Shown here: positions 8,431 through 16,880 of the stretch, one piece after another | Layout of the letters: each line of letters opens with the position of its first letter | Position numbering within the stretch: the first letter of the stretch is position 1 | Source of the DNA: CAVRXT01 sp963725655 | GTDB lineage: Bacteria; Acidobacteriota; Terriglobia; Acidiferrales; UBA7541 | DNA: 64,000 nucleotides | Assembly (NCBI GenBank): GCA_963725655.1 | Contig: CAVRYY010000001.1 | Coordinates: forward strand, 1,736,001-1,800,000 | Direction: 5' to 3' | Position numbers and translations under genes: made by a program | The notes under the pieces: model-generated | What the model saw: only the letters and a program-made list of their open reading frames with translations | What the model was told of the DNA's origin: nothing | The model's database searches: none

Positions 8431-9912
8431 TCAGTTGAACTGGCGCCGCGGCGCGTTGCGGTTGGGCGCCTCGCGCGATTCGGCAGCTTTTCGCGCTTCC
8501 GCGAAGTAGCCACGTTCCTCGCTTCGCGAAATGCGCTTGTGCGCCCACAATCCTTCCAGAATAAACTCGGCGGCGGATGCCACCTCCGCGGGGTTTTGGT
8601 TGGCCTTCACGTTGAGCGCTCCCAGCAAATCGAACAGGCCCGGAACGGTGCGCAACTGCGCGCAATGCTCTGCGGCGGAGGCGCCGGCGGGAACTTTCAA
8701 ATCGCCGCCGCCTTCGAAAAATTGCACCAGCGGCTGGAAATTCGCGTCAGCGAAATGGCGGGTAAAAACCTTGCCCACCGCGGAACGAATCAGCTCGCGG
8801 GCGATATTTTCCGCGCCCTTCATTTCGCCCTCATATTCCAGCTCGAATTTCCCGGTCATCGCGGGGATCGCGGCGTAAATATCCGCCACCCGCGCGGCGG
8901 CGGTAGTTTCATGATTTCGTATCGCGCGCTGCTCGGCGCTGCTCAGCGCGTTTTCCAGGCAACTGATCGGCAACCGCTGGCTCACTCCCGAACGCTTGTC
9001 GATCCGCTTATCTTCTCGCGCGTGAAAGGCCACTTCCTCGATAATCTCGCGAATATAGCTGGGAGCCGTCAAGCGCGGCTCGCCGCCGCGGTTGGTCCAG
9101 GATTCCTGGGCAGTAATCGACATTCCTTCCGCCAGCGTCCCAGGATAGTGGGTGCGGATTTCCGCGCCGATGCGGTCCTTCAGCGGTGTGATGATTTTCC
9201 CGCGCGCGGTGTAGTCCTCGGGGTTCGCGGTGAATACCAGCATCACGTCCAGCGGCAGCCGCACCGGGTAACCCTTAATTTGGATGTCGCCTTCCTGCAT
9301 GATGTTGAAAAGCCCCACCTGAATTTTCCCCGCCAGGTCCGGCAATTCGTTAATCGCGAAAATCCCGCGGTTGGCTCGCGGCAGCAGGCCGTAATGAATG
9401 GTCATTTCGTCGGATAGGTCGCGCCCCGAACGCGCCGCTTTGATCGGGTCCACGTCGCCAATGATGTCCGCGATGGTGACGTCCGGCGTCGCCAGCTTTT
9501 CCACGTAGCGGCGATCTCGCGGAATCCAGTCGATCCGGGTTGCGTCGCCTTCTTTAGCGATTCGCTCCCGGCACGACCGGCACAGCGGCGCATATGGATT
9601 GTCGTTGATCTCGCATCCGGCGATCGCCGGCATCATTGGGTCGAGGAACGCCACTAATCCCCGCAGTATCCGCGTCTTGGCCTGCCCGCGCAGTCCCAGC
9701 AAAATGAAATGATGCCGCGAGAGCAGGGAATTGACGATCTGCGGGATCACCGTCTCTTCGTACCCGTGTATCCCTTTGAACAGCGGTTCGCCCGCTTCGA
9801 TCTTGCGCAGCAAATTCTCGCGCAGCTCCTGCTTCACGCTCCGATGCCCGATTCTGGCCTCGGACCACTCACTGCTGCGAAGCTGCCCCAGCGTTTCCGG
9901 CTGCGTGGTCAT
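8431..9912 (-). CDS. MoxR/Mg-chelatase-like AAA+ ATPase
   Basis: This 493-residue ATPase starts at ATG 9912 with GGGGA upstream. The nucleotide-binding loop is GLRGQAKTR (residues 73-81), an unusual Walker A with Gln-Ala replacing the usual second Gly pair. The Walker B region reads GIFAINELPDL, with Asn-Glu instead of Asp-Glu, followed by a Mg-chelatase ChlI-like segment, LFNIMQEGDIQIKGY. Three cysteines (100, 111, 114; the last two as CRSC) lie in an insertion after Walker A and could bind a metal. It is translationally close to the VWA partner gene. The Mg-chelatase resemblance concerns the fold; nothing else points to chlorophyll synthesis. Confidence 0.82.
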   Translation of the reverse strand: MTTQPETLGQLRSSEWSEARIGHRSVKQELRENLLRKIEAGEPLFKGIHGYEETVIPQIVNSLLSRHHFILLGLRGQAKTRILRGLVAFLDPMMPAIAGCEINDNPYAPLCRSCRERIAKEGDATRIDWIPRDRRYVEKLATPDVTIADIIGDVDPIKAARSGRDLSDEMTIHYGLLPRANRGIFAINELPDLAGKIQVGLFNIMQEGDIQIKGYPVRLPLDVMLVFTANPEDYTARGKIITPLKDRIGAEIRTHYPGTLAEGMSITAQESWTNRGGEPRLTAPSYIREIIEEVAFHAREDKRIDKRSGVSQRLPISCLENALSSAEQRAIRNHETTAAARVADIYAAIPAMTGKFELEYEGEMKGAENIARELIRSAVGKVFTRHFADANFQPLVQFFEGGGDLKVPAGASAAEHCAQLRTVPGLFDLLGALNVKANQNPAEVASAAEFILEGLWAHKRISRSEERGYFAEARKAAESREAPNRNAPRRQFN

Positions 9913-10031
9913 AATGTCCCCGTTTCTGTTGCGCAGATGGACGCGAGGAACTTCGCGCGTCTGTACCATTATAGATGATGCCGCGCGCAGGTGATACGTT
10001 GGCATGCAACCCGGGAAAAGCTCTGCGGCAC

Positions 10032-10109
10032 ACGGCTCCACGGATCTATGGTGTGAAGGTTCCAGGATGCTACGGCTCGACGGTTCTATGGTTTGCGGTT
10101 CGACGGTTT
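10032..10109. repeat. Degenerate 40-bp tandem direct repeat, two units
   Basis: A 38-base unit at 10032-10069 recurs at 10072-10109. Both begin with ACGGCTC, share CTATGGT at the same offset and contain GGTTC near the end. Identity is roughly three quarters by eye. It is non-coding and lies between two minus-strand genes. Confidence 0.6.
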
Positions 10110-10119
10110 TTTCTCTTGC

Positions 10120-10178
10120 GGGTGCCCCACTCTTCCCGGTTTTTGGGAAGGGTGGGAGCGACTTCCGGGGTGGCACCC
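10120..10178. repeat. Nested palindrome (cruciform / REP-like or terminator)
   Basis: An outer arm GGGTGCC (10120-10126) pairs with GGCACCC (10172-10178). Inside it CCCACTCTTCCC (10126-10137) pairs with GGGAAGGGTGGG (10145-10156), with one wobble, around a 7-base loop GGTTTTT. It sits 92 bases past the stop of the minus-strand Lon-N gene. Similar GCCCCAC hairpins with a GGTTTT loop recur at 43476-43507. Confidence 0.65.
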
Positions 10179-10270
10179 CAGCGGGCAGGGCAACAGCGCA
10201 TCACCTGTCTTGATTCCGCTGGCGTTGGTTTTTAGCGCCCATGCGAACGGTTAGCGCCCAGTGCCAGCGG

Positions 10271-10891
10271 TCAGAGTTGCCCGTGGCCGTTGCTCCGAGC
10301 TTTCTCCCGAATCCGGTTCTTCAATTCGAGCGCGGGCAGCATCTCCCTCAACCGCTCCAGCAGCAGGGTTCGCCGCGCCTGTTCGCTGCGCAACTCAAGC
10401 ACCGCTTGCTTGTCGTCCACCGGGAGCGGCAAGTCCGCCGCAATGAAGTACGCCAGCGACGCAGCGCCGGATCGCTCCTCGGCTTTGGGTGAATGCCCGT
10501 AAACGATCTGGTGGCATTTCTCGTACGCCCGTATCAGTTCCACCGGCTCTGCGCCGAGCGGCGCAGAGCCACCATCCGCCAACATCTCCACGTCCGCTTC
10601 CCGATACGGCTGCTCGGAAATAATCCCCTGGATCCGAAATACCGACCGGCCCTCGGTGAGGATGTCCATGCGCCCGTCGCCGTAATCCTTACTCACCTCG
10701 GAGATTTCCGCCGTGCATCCATAGGCAGCGATCCCGCCGGACCGCGCCAGCACCACTCCAAACTCGCTCGGCCCGTCCAGACATCGACGTATCATCTGCC
10801 GGTATCGTGGCTCGAAAATGTGCAGCGGCAGGATCATTTCCGGGAACAGCACCAGGTCCAGCGGGAAAATCGGGATGCGTATGCCACTCAT
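10271..10891 (-). CDS. Lon N-terminal substrate-binding domain protein
   Basis: This 206-residue protein consists of the LON substrate-binding (PUA-like) domain alone, without the AAA+ and protease domains of Lon. Typical features are the opening IPIFPLDLVLFPEMILPLHIFE and the segment FGVVLA about 45 residues in. Such stand-alone proteins are common and probably bind peptides or unfolded proteins, but their roles are mostly undefined. It lies 35 bases downstream of the TPR gene on the same strand, suggesting a two-gene operon. Confidence 0.85.
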   Translation of the reverse strand: MSGIRIPIFPLDLVLFPEMILPLHIFEPRYRQMIRRCLDGPSEFGVVLARSGGIAAYGCTAEISEVSKDYGDGRMDILTEGRSVFRIQGIISEQPYREADVEMLADGGSAPLGAEPVELIRAYEKCHQIVYGHSPKAEERSGAASLAYFIAADLPLPVDDKQAVLELRSEQARRTLLLERLREMLPALELKNRIREKARSNGHGQL

Positions 10892-10926
10892 TCAGCGCTC
10901 TCCGGAACACCGGCGCCAGCCCAGGG

Positions 10927-11259
10927 CTAGGCGAGCGATTGCAGCGTAGCCTGCATCTCGTCGCGTGCGTGAGTGTCGCCGGCATGCGCGGCCACCACGA
11001 TGCCGTCCGACAGCGTCTTCTTGGCCTCAGCGATCCGGCCAAGCCGCGCCAGCAATTGGCCATACTGAAAGTACCCGGCAACGTAGCCAGGATGGCCTTC
11101 GATCAATTTCACAAAGTGGCCGGTGGCAGCCTCGTCCTCGCCAAGCTTGGCGCACTCCAGCGCCAGCCCGTAGCGCGCAAACGCGTCGCCAGGATTAGCC
11201 TGCACAAATCCCTCAAGAACTTCCCGCCGCGATTTGGTTGGAGGAGTCATGGTCGGCAT
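10927..11259 (-). CDS. Small tetratricopeptide-repeat protein
   Basis: This 110-residue protein contains about two TPR units, in segments NPGDAFARYGLALECAKLG and HPGYVAGYFQYGQLLARLG, with the usual W/Y-G-A pattern. It has no signal peptide. TPR repeats mediate protein-protein contacts. It is upstream of the Lon-N domain gene on the same strand and probably co-transcribed with it. No specific function can be assigned. Confidence 0.8.
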   Translation of the reverse strand: MPTMTPPTKSRREVLEGFVQANPGDAFARYGLALECAKLGEDEAATGHFVKLIEGHPGYVAGYFQYGQLLARLGRIAEAKKTLSDGIVVAAHAGDTHARDEMQATLQSLA

Positions 11260-11626
11260 CCATAATACGCGTTTCCCGAGCCGAGCCCAAACCCTGGATA
11301 CTTGTAAGGAGCAAAGGCTCGCGGGAGTGCCTCAAATGGGCGACCGAGTATTAATGCTGTCCGATCACCAGTCAAAGTTACATCGTCGATGCCGGCTGGG
11401 CTTGAGTCCGCATCGGTATTTTCGCGCGTAATGTTAAGCTGAACCTGGGTCTTTGGACGGTCCAGGTTCTTCAGTGCATCGTCGAAACGCGGCCCGCGAA
11501 AAAATGAAAAAATCAAAAGCCAAAACGGCCGCTGTTCGCGTCCCGAACGCCGGCCGCCGAGTACGCACTCCGCAAGTCGAGATCACCGAGCGGGCGCTTC
11601 CCAACCACACCAAGGCAGGAGCGAAG
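11260..11626. other. Intergenic region between the divergent TPR and thioesterase genes
   Basis: Nothing beyond possible promoters is seen. An in-frame extension of the thioesterase reaches back to ATG 11504 and to 11453, but it is basic, low in recognisable motifs and lacks ribosome-binding sites. A minus-strand frame at 11247-11516 has no supporting features. Confidence 0.4.
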
Positions 11627-12163
11627 ATGAAACTGGAGCACGAGCAGGGAAGTGACGACGGGCTACCGTTGGCGCCCAAAACGGTGCGTGAGTCGCAATC
11701 GGAAATGGTCGAAGCGGTTCTGCCTAACGACGCCAACCCGCTCGGATATCTGCTCGGCGGACGGGTGATGCACTGGATCGATATCGCCGGAGCGCTGGCA
11801 GCGCACCGTCACGCAAATAGCCCGGTAGTTACGGCGTCGGTGGACTATGTGGATTTTCGCAACCCGGTCCGTATCGGCGACATTCTTATTTTGCAGTCGC
11901 GGGTCAACCGCGTGTTCCACACCTCGATGGAAGTGGGTGTAAAGGTGTTCAGCGAAAATGTGATAACCGGGAAGCGCCAGCACACCAGCAGCGCGTATCT
12001 TACGTTTGTCGCGGTAGACGCCGCCCTCAACCGCCATCCGATCCGGCCGCTGATCGTCAAGACGCCCGAAGAGCGCCGCCGATTTCGCGAAGCCGGCCTT
12101 CGCCGCAAAATTCGCCTGGCCCACCGCGACAGAAAAAAACGCCGGCGCAGCCGCGCATCCTGA
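11627..12163 (+). CDS. Hotdog-fold acyl-CoA thioesterase
   Basis: This 178-residue protein matches the YciA/BFIT-like acyl-CoA hydrolase family, which cleaves acyl-CoA to free acid and CoA. The hotdog helix and catalytic region is visible as NDANPLGYLLGGRVMHWIDIAGALAA, written here in two parts: NDANPLGYLLGG and RVMHWIDIAGALAA. VDYVDFRNPVRIGD and HTSMEVGVKVF follow. ATG 11627 is chosen because AGGAG (11617-11621) lies five bases upstream; in-frame starts at 11504 and 11453 would add a basic extension of doubtful reality. The C-terminus is very basic (HRDRKKRRRSR). It stands alone, convergent with hemY. Confidence 0.82.
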   Translation: MKLEHEQGSDDGLPLAPKTVRESQSEMVEAVLPNDANPLGYLLGGRVMHWIDIAGALAAHRHANSPVVTASVDYVDFRNPVRIGDILILQSRVNRVFHTSMEVGVKVFSENVITGKRQHTSSAYLTFVAVDAALNRHPIRPLIVKTPEERRRFREAGLRRKIRLAHRDRKKRRRSRAS

Positions 12164-12171
12164 AATACTAC

Positions 12172-12188
12172 GCAGCAAGCGTTGCTGC
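12172..12188. terminator. Short hairpin between convergent thioesterase and hemY genes
   Basis: GCAGCAA (12172-12178) and TTGCTGC (12182-12188) form a perfect 7-bp stem with a 3-base loop in the 78-base gap between two convergent genes. No T tract follows, so a terminator role is only suggested by position. Confidence 0.35.
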
Positions 12189-12241
12189 TGGGCCCGCCTA
12201 AGAGTCGTTTTCATCCATTGTTGCGATTCCAGTCGCCGAAC

Positions 12242-13636
12242 CTATTTCCGTGGCGCTGCTCCCAAAAAATCGCGGACGGACTCAGCAGTCTGCATGCCTT
12301 GCTCGATGGTGTTCTGCAGCGACGGTCCCTGAAGGTAATTCCCCGCGAGGAAAATCCCGGGAAATCGCGACAACTGCTCGCGAACCGCCCCCAGCGATGC
12401 CGCGTGGCCCAGATTGTATTGCGGAATGCCCTTGGCCAGCCGCCACACCGCGCGCTCCTGCGGCGGCCCAGCTATGTTGAGGATTTGCGCCACCTCATTC
12501 TCGACGATCGGCGCGATCGCGTCCGCGTCCTGATGCACGATCTCAGGACCGGTAGCGCCGCCCGCGAAGCTGGTCAGCGTCACCATGCCCTCTGGCGCCC
12601 GGCCCGGGAACAGCGACGAATTCCACACCGTCCCAAGCACATGCAGGCCTTCGGCACGCGGAACCAGGTAGCCGAACCCATCCAGCGCATTTCCGATTTG
12701 CCGCCGCTGATAGCCCGCAGCAACCACCGCCACCGCCGCGTACGGCATCGCGCTCAAATACTGATGCAATTTTTCGGAGAGGGAAGCGAGAATCTGCCCG
12801 GCAATGTAGGCGGGTGTAGCCACAATCACCGCGTCGGCAGCGATGTCCGCGATTCCAGCTGCGGACTTTACACGGACGTTAAAAGCCGCTGTCGAATCGC
12901 CCGCGCGAGCCGCACCGCTCTGCAATGAGAGCGATTCGACGCTAGCTTCCGTTTGAATCGCATCGCCGAGTTGAGCCGCAAACGCCTCGAGCAGGGTTTC
13001 CATGCCGCGCCGGAACGAGCTGGGTGATGGCCGTTTCTGCCCGGCCGGCCGCGATTTCATCGCGCCGCGCAGCACGCTCCCGTATTGCAATTCCCACTCC
13101 GACAACGTAGGAAAGGCGCTGCGAACGCTAAGTTGCTCGGGATCTCCGGCGTACACCCCGGATACGAACGGAGCGACCAGGTTATCGAGAATCTCCGCGC
13201 CGAATTTGCGGCGGATGAAATCAGCCACGGATTCTTCGTGCTGCGGCGGGCGGCTCCGGCGAAAAAGTTCAGCGGCGGCGCGCAGCCTGGTCCCGCCGCT
13301 GAAGAACGAGCTGGTGAAAAAAGACTGCGGCGATAACGGAACGCGATGCAGGCGCCCGCCGCGAAGAATGTAACGAGCCGCGCGCGGATCGGCGCTGACC
13401 ACTTCAGACTCGATGCCCAGCTCGCGAACCAGATCCAGAATCGCCGGCGTACCCAAAAAACTCTGCGGTCCCTTTTCGAACAGGAACCCGTTCTGCGACA
13501 GAGATCCGACCACACCACCCACACGGGATGAGCCTTCCAGCAGCGTCACCCGGATTCCGTGCTTGTGCAGCCGCCACGCGCAGGCCAGGCCGGAAATTCC
13601 CGCCCCGACGATCACCGCGCTACGAAGTGTATTCAT
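12242..13636 (-). CDS. hemY: Oxygen-dependent protoporphyrinogen oxidase
   Basis: This 464-residue FAD enzyme oxidises protoporphyrinogen IX to protoporphyrin IX. The FAD-binding motif IVGAGISGLACAW lies near residue 8, followed by LLEGSSRVGGVVGS, and a C-terminal FAD/substrate segment (GIFLAGNYLQGPSLQNTIEQG) is written here in two parts: GIFLAGNYLQGPS and LQNTIEQGMQTAESV. ATG 13636 puts the FAD motif directly at the N-terminus; an in-frame ATG at 13669 is an alternative and neither has a strong ribosome-binding site. It lies on the same strand as hemN and hemE but 507 bases downstream, so it probably has its own promoter. Confidence 0.88.
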   Translation of the reverse strand: MNTLRSAVIVGAGISGLACAWRLHKHGIRVTLLEGSSRVGGVVGSLSQNGFLFEKGPQSFLGTPAILDLVRELGIESEVVSADPRAARYILRGGRLHRVPLSPQSFFTSSFFSGGTRLRAAAELFRRSRPPQHEESVADFIRRKFGAEILDNLVAPFVSGVYAGDPEQLSVRSAFPTLSEWELQYGSVLRGAMKSRPAGQKRPSPSSFRRGMETLLEAFAAQLGDAIQTEASVESLSLQSGAARAGDSTAAFNVRVKSAAGIADIAADAVIVATPAYIAGQILASLSEKLHQYLSAMPYAAVAVVAAGYQRRQIGNALDGFGYLVPRAEGLHVLGTVWNSSLFPGRAPEGMVTLTSFAGGATGPEIVHQDADAIAPIVENEVAQILNIAGPPQERAVWRLAKGIPQYNLGHAASLGAVREQLSRFPGIFLAGNYLQGPSLQNTIEQGMQTAESVRDFLGAAPRK

Positions 13637-14143
13637 CGCTTTTTGATCCCGCTCGGCAGGTGGCTGCATAGGGCTCAGTCTTCTAGGAACGAAGAAAATG
13701 TAGCAGCAACAGAATTGATTCTGAAAGGAATTCGTCGGCGCGCCTGGCTGGCAAGCGTGTTGCTGAGCGCCCGGCCAGACATGCAACATCCACCGAACTG
13801 ATCTCTTTTATCCGTCCCCGTAGAATGCTAGCCTCGCGCGAAGATGAACGCGAGCCAACTTGCGCGCAAGGGGTCAAACAGGGAGATCCGCCGGAGCGTC
13901 GAATTTGCCCGATCTCCTCTTGTAAGTACATGAAAAGAAAAGAGGGGCGGGAACGATTTGAATCGCGACAGTCGTAAGGATTAGATTTGGGATGTGCTTT
14001 AACATCAACGACATACAAATTCTGAATCGTACCAAGAGAGTGAATTCAATACTCTCAGCGCTGTTTCGAGGGTGCGAGCGAGGGCTTGACCCGATCAAGC
14101 GGTCAGGGACGAGCCGGCGCGACGCGTGAGGATCGCTAAGTAC
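13637..14143. other. 507-bp intergenic region between hemN and hemY
   Basis: The region is noticeably more AT-rich at 13915-14050 than its surroundings. Small open frames here have no ribosome-binding site or motif. It probably holds the promoter of hemY and the end of the hemE-hemN message. No convincing hairpin, tRNA or riboswitch was recognised. Confidence 0.4.
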
Positions 14144-15556
14144 TTACAGCGTTTTGGAGAACAGCGGCTTCGCGTCCATTTTTTGTTCGGTCAGGTAGCG
14201 GTCGAAAATCATCGCCGCGTTGCGGATGAAAATCCGCCCGAGCGGCGTGACCCGGATTTCTTCGGAACTGGACTCGACCAGGCCGTCCGCAGCCAGCGGC
14301 TCCAGCCGGCTGTTCTCGCCGGCAAAATAATCGTCAAAGGCGATCGCAAACTCGGCCTCGATTTCGTTCTTGCGGACCACGCCGTGGCACAGCAGCTTTG
14401 AAATCACTTCGCGGCGGATGCGGTCGTCTGGCGTCAACCGATAGCCGCGCATCGTAGCGATGCCGCGGCTAGTGGCTGCCGCCTGGTACGGCGGCACTTC
14501 GCGAATGTTTTGCGCGTACGCCGATCCGAACGCGCTGATCGCGCTTACGCCCATGCCGTAGAGCGCCGCGCCGGCCTTGGTGGTGTAGCCCATAAAATTG
14601 CGGTGCAGCGTGCGATTGCGTTGCGCCACGGCCAGTTCGTCGTTGGGCCGCGCGAAGTGGTCCATGCCGATAAATTGATAGCCGCCGCCGAGAAATGTTT
14701 TCAGTCCGGCCTGGAAGATATGGAATTTCTCCATTCCTTCCGGCAGATACATCGCAAACGCGCCCTGCTGTTTCTTGAGCCACGGCACATGCGCGTAACT
14801 GAACATCGCCACGCGGTCGGGCCCGAGGGTGAGCACTTGTTCCACGGTAGCGCGGAAGCTGTCGGCGGTCTGAAACGGCAGCCCGTAAATCAGATCGACG
14901 TTTACGCTTTCGAAGCCCAGTTCGCGCGAGGCGACGATCAGGTCGCGAGTCATCTCGTACGGTTGGACGCGATGGATGGTCTCTTGCACTTTTTTCTGGA
15001 AATCCTGGATGCCCATGCTCAGGCGGTTGAATCCGAGTTTTCGAAGCGCGATTAAGTGATCGGTGGAGGTGACCCGCGGATCGACTTCGATTCCGATTTC
15101 GCAGTCCGCGGCAAGATGGAAGCGCTCGCGAGTCGCGCCAAAGAGGTCCTCGATCTGCGCCGGCGTCAGATAGGTGGGCGTGCCGCCGCCCCAATGAATT
15201 TGCACCACCGGGCGCGATTTCGAAACGAACCGGCTGACATGCTCGATTTCCTTCTTCAGCGAATCGAGATACGCGAGCGCCACGGATTTGTCTTTCTGGA
15301 TCGATACGTTGCATCCGCAGAACAGGCACAGATTCTCGCAGAACGGGATGTGCGCGTAGATCGATATGGGTGTGGCGTCGGCATCGGCTTGCGCGAAAGT
15401 GGATTCCAGGTCGTCCGGGCCAAAGTCTTCCCTCCACAGCGGAGCGGTGGGGTAGCTGGTGTATCGCGGCCCAGGACGATTGTAGCGAACGAGGAATTCC
15501 TCGCTGACGTTGAGGTCTTCCAGGGCAACCAGCGATTTGGGAACTTCAAGAGCCAT
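14144..15556 (-). CDS. hemN: Oxygen-independent coproporphyrinogen III oxidase (radical SAM)
   Basis: This 470-residue radical SAM enzyme decarboxylates coproporphyrinogen III to protoporphyrinogen IX without oxygen. The cluster motif CENLCLFCGC (CxxxCxxCxC) is preceded by IYAHIPF, as in true HemN. YTSYPTAPLW, the SAM-binding GGGTP and the C-terminal HemN domain (YTTKAGAALYGMGVSAIS) are also present, which argues against the HemW subgroup. ATG 15556 is chosen because the conserved part begins soon after; the upstream extension is basic and overlaps the hemE gap. It follows hemE by 31 bases on the same strand. Confidence 0.92.
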   Translation of the reverse strand: MALEVPKSLVALEDLNVSEEFLVRYNRPGPRYTSYPTAPLWREDFGPDDLESTFAQADADATPISIYAHIPFCENLCLFCGCNVSIQKDKSVALAYLDSLKKEIEHVSRFVSKSRPVVQIHWGGGTPTYLTPAQIEDLFGATRERFHLAADCEIGIEVDPRVTSTDHLIALRKLGFNRLSMGIQDFQKKVQETIHRVQPYEMTRDLIVASRELGFESVNVDLIYGLPFQTADSFRATVEQVLTLGPDRVAMFSYAHVPWLKKQQGAFAMYLPEGMEKFHIFQAGLKTFLGGGYQFIGMDHFARPNDELAVAQRNRTLHRNFMGYTTKAGAALYGMGVSAISAFGSAYAQNIREVPPYQAAATSRGIATMRGYRLTPDDRIRREVISKLLCHGVVRKNEIEAEFAIAFDDYFAGENSRLEPLAADGLVESSSEEIRVTPLGRIFIRNAAMIFDRYLTEQKMDAKPLFSKTL

Positions 15557-15587
15557 GTGCGCGGCTTCCGATGATCTGCCTAACTGA

Positions 15588-16670
15588 TTATACTGCCGCA
15601 TCGAGCGGGCGGCTTCGCGCTGTTGCCGCAGATGCACGCATTGTTTTTCCCGCGGCTACGAACGCGCGCGCATTCTCCACCGGCGTCGTGGGCAGAATGC
15701 CGTGGCCCAGATTCAGGATGTGGCCCGCGCCGCCGGTCGCCTGCACGGCGTGCCGCGCCGCCTCGGCCGCCGCTTCCGGCGATTCCAGCAGTATCGCCGG
15801 ATCAACGTTTCCTTGCAGCGCGATCCTCGGTCCGAGCACGCGGCGCGCCGCGGCCAGGTCGGTGCGCCAGTCGACGCTGATTACGTTCGCTCCGGTGCGG
15901 CCGGCGCTCTCCACCAAATGGCTTGCGCCGCGCGCGAAATAAATTACCGGCGTCGGCGCCGCGTTCAGTTCGCTGAGCAGAGATTGAATCGCCGGCAGCT
16001 CCAAAGCGTCGAATTCCTCGCCGGTGAGTTCGCCAGCCCAGGTATCGAAAAGCTGAACCACCGCAGCGCCGGCCGCGATCTGTGAACGCAGGTACGCCGC
16101 CGTAGATCGCGCGATTTTTTCCAACAGATCGCGCATCAGGTGCGGTTGCGTCCGCGCCATTTCGATGGCGGTTCCAATTTTGCCGCGAGTCTGCCCCTCG
16201 ATCATGTAACACGCCAGAGTCCAGGGAGCTGCCGCGAAACCAATCACCGGAATCGTGGGGCCCACTTCGCGGACAATTTCGCGGATGGCATCGCCAACAA
16301 AGCGCGTGTCGCTGTCGGGATCGAAGTCGCGGAGGCGATCGAGCCCGGCGCGGTCGCGAATGGGATGCTCCAAAACCGGGCCGGAATCCGGAACTTCCAG
16401 ATGCATGCCCATGGCTTCGGCAACGATCAGTATGTCCGAGAATACGATCACCGCGTCGACGTCAATCGCGCGCAGCGGCTGGATCGAGACCTCCGCCGCC
16501 AGCGCGGGAGTCTTGCAAATTTCCAGGAACGAATGATGCTTGCGCACCGCCTGATACTCGGGCAGATAGCGTCCGGCCTGGCGCATGATCCACACCGGCA
16601 CGCGCTCCACTGCTTCGCAGCGGCAAGCGCGCAAAAGAAGCTCCTTGCGATTTTCAGCAGGAATTGTCAT
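15588..16670 (-). CDS. hemE: Uroporphyrinogen decarboxylase
   Basis: This 360-residue enzyme removes four acetate carboxyl groups from uroporphyrinogen III to give coproporphyrinogen III. The signature VPVWIMRQAGRYLPEY lies near residue 24, and GFAAAPWTLACYMIEG near residue 143 is the second family pattern. ATG 16670 has GGGAGG about seven bases upstream; the in-frame ATG at 16688 was therefore not used. It is first in a hemE-hemN pair and is divergent from the ccsA-hemA operon, with which it shares a promoter region of about 200 bases. Confidence 0.95.
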   Translation of the reverse strand: MTIPAENRKELLLRACRCEAVERVPVWIMRQAGRYLPEYQAVRKHHSFLEICKTPALAAEVSIQPLRAIDVDAVIVFSDILIVAEAMGMHLEVPDSGPVLEHPIRDRAGLDRLRDFDPDSDTRFVGDAIREIVREVGPTIPVIGFAAAPWTLACYMIEGQTRGKIGTAIEMARTQPHLMRDLLEKIARSTAAYLRSQIAAGAAVVQLFDTWAGELTGEEFDALELPAIQSLLSELNAAPTPVIYFARGASHLVESAGRTGANVISVDWRTDLAAARRVLGPRIALQGNVDPAILLESPEAAAEAARHAVQATGGAGHILNLGHGILPTTPVENARAFVAAGKTMRASAATARSRPLDAAV

Positions 16671-16810
16671 CGAATCGCCTCCCATCATAACAAATCCGTG
16701 CCAGCGCCCGCAGGCCGCGTCGGTTCGAGTGCCCCCCGGGCCTCCGGGGAAATGCGGTTAACTGCCAGGATCAAATGCGCTGGGATTCGGGAAATCGATT
16801 GCTCTCGGCG

Positions 16811-16816
16811 TATAAT
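16811..16816 (+). promoter_or_regulatory. -10 element (TATAAT) ahead of the ccsA-hemA-hemL operon
   Basis: A perfect TATAAT lies 65 bases upstream of the ccsA-like start in the hemE/ccsA divergent gap. No good -35 is found 16-18 bases upstream, so an activator or another sigma factor may be involved, or the match may be fortuitous. Confidence 0.45.
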
Positions 16817-16880
16817 CAGTAGTTGCACCGCAAGCGCCCCTGCCCGGGTGCATATACTGGCCCGACCGATAGGCGGTTCA

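Larger units (their letters stand above)
9913..10270. other. 358-bp intergenic region holding repeats and a large palindrome
   Basis: No gene is supported. Open frames across it on the minus strand translate a low-complexity Glu/Pro/Ser repeat created by the tandem DNA repeat at 10032-10109, so longer starts for the AAA+ gene are not credible. The region holds that repeat and the cruciform at 10120-10178, described separately, and probably the AAA+/VWA promoter. Confidence 0.6.

Noticed and set aside
8431..9912. Assignment of the AAA+ protein as magnesium chelatase subunit ChlI/BchI
   Set aside because: The resemblance is to the fold; Walker motifs deviate and no other chlorophyll genes are present.
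9913..10176. N-terminal extension of the AAA+ ATPase to an ATG at 10176
   Set aside because: The extension translates tandem DNA repeats into a Glu/Pro/Ser string; ATG 9912 has a ribosome-binding site and directly precedes the conserved part.
13637..14143. tRNA or small RNA gene in the AT-rich hemN-hemY gap
   Set aside because: No cloverleaf, TTC-loop sequence or strong hairpin with a T tract was found.
16140..16880. Extension of the CcsA/HemX-like protein upstream over the hemE gene
   Set aside because: It runs antisense to hemE; the membrane protein begins at TTG 16881 or GTG 16848.
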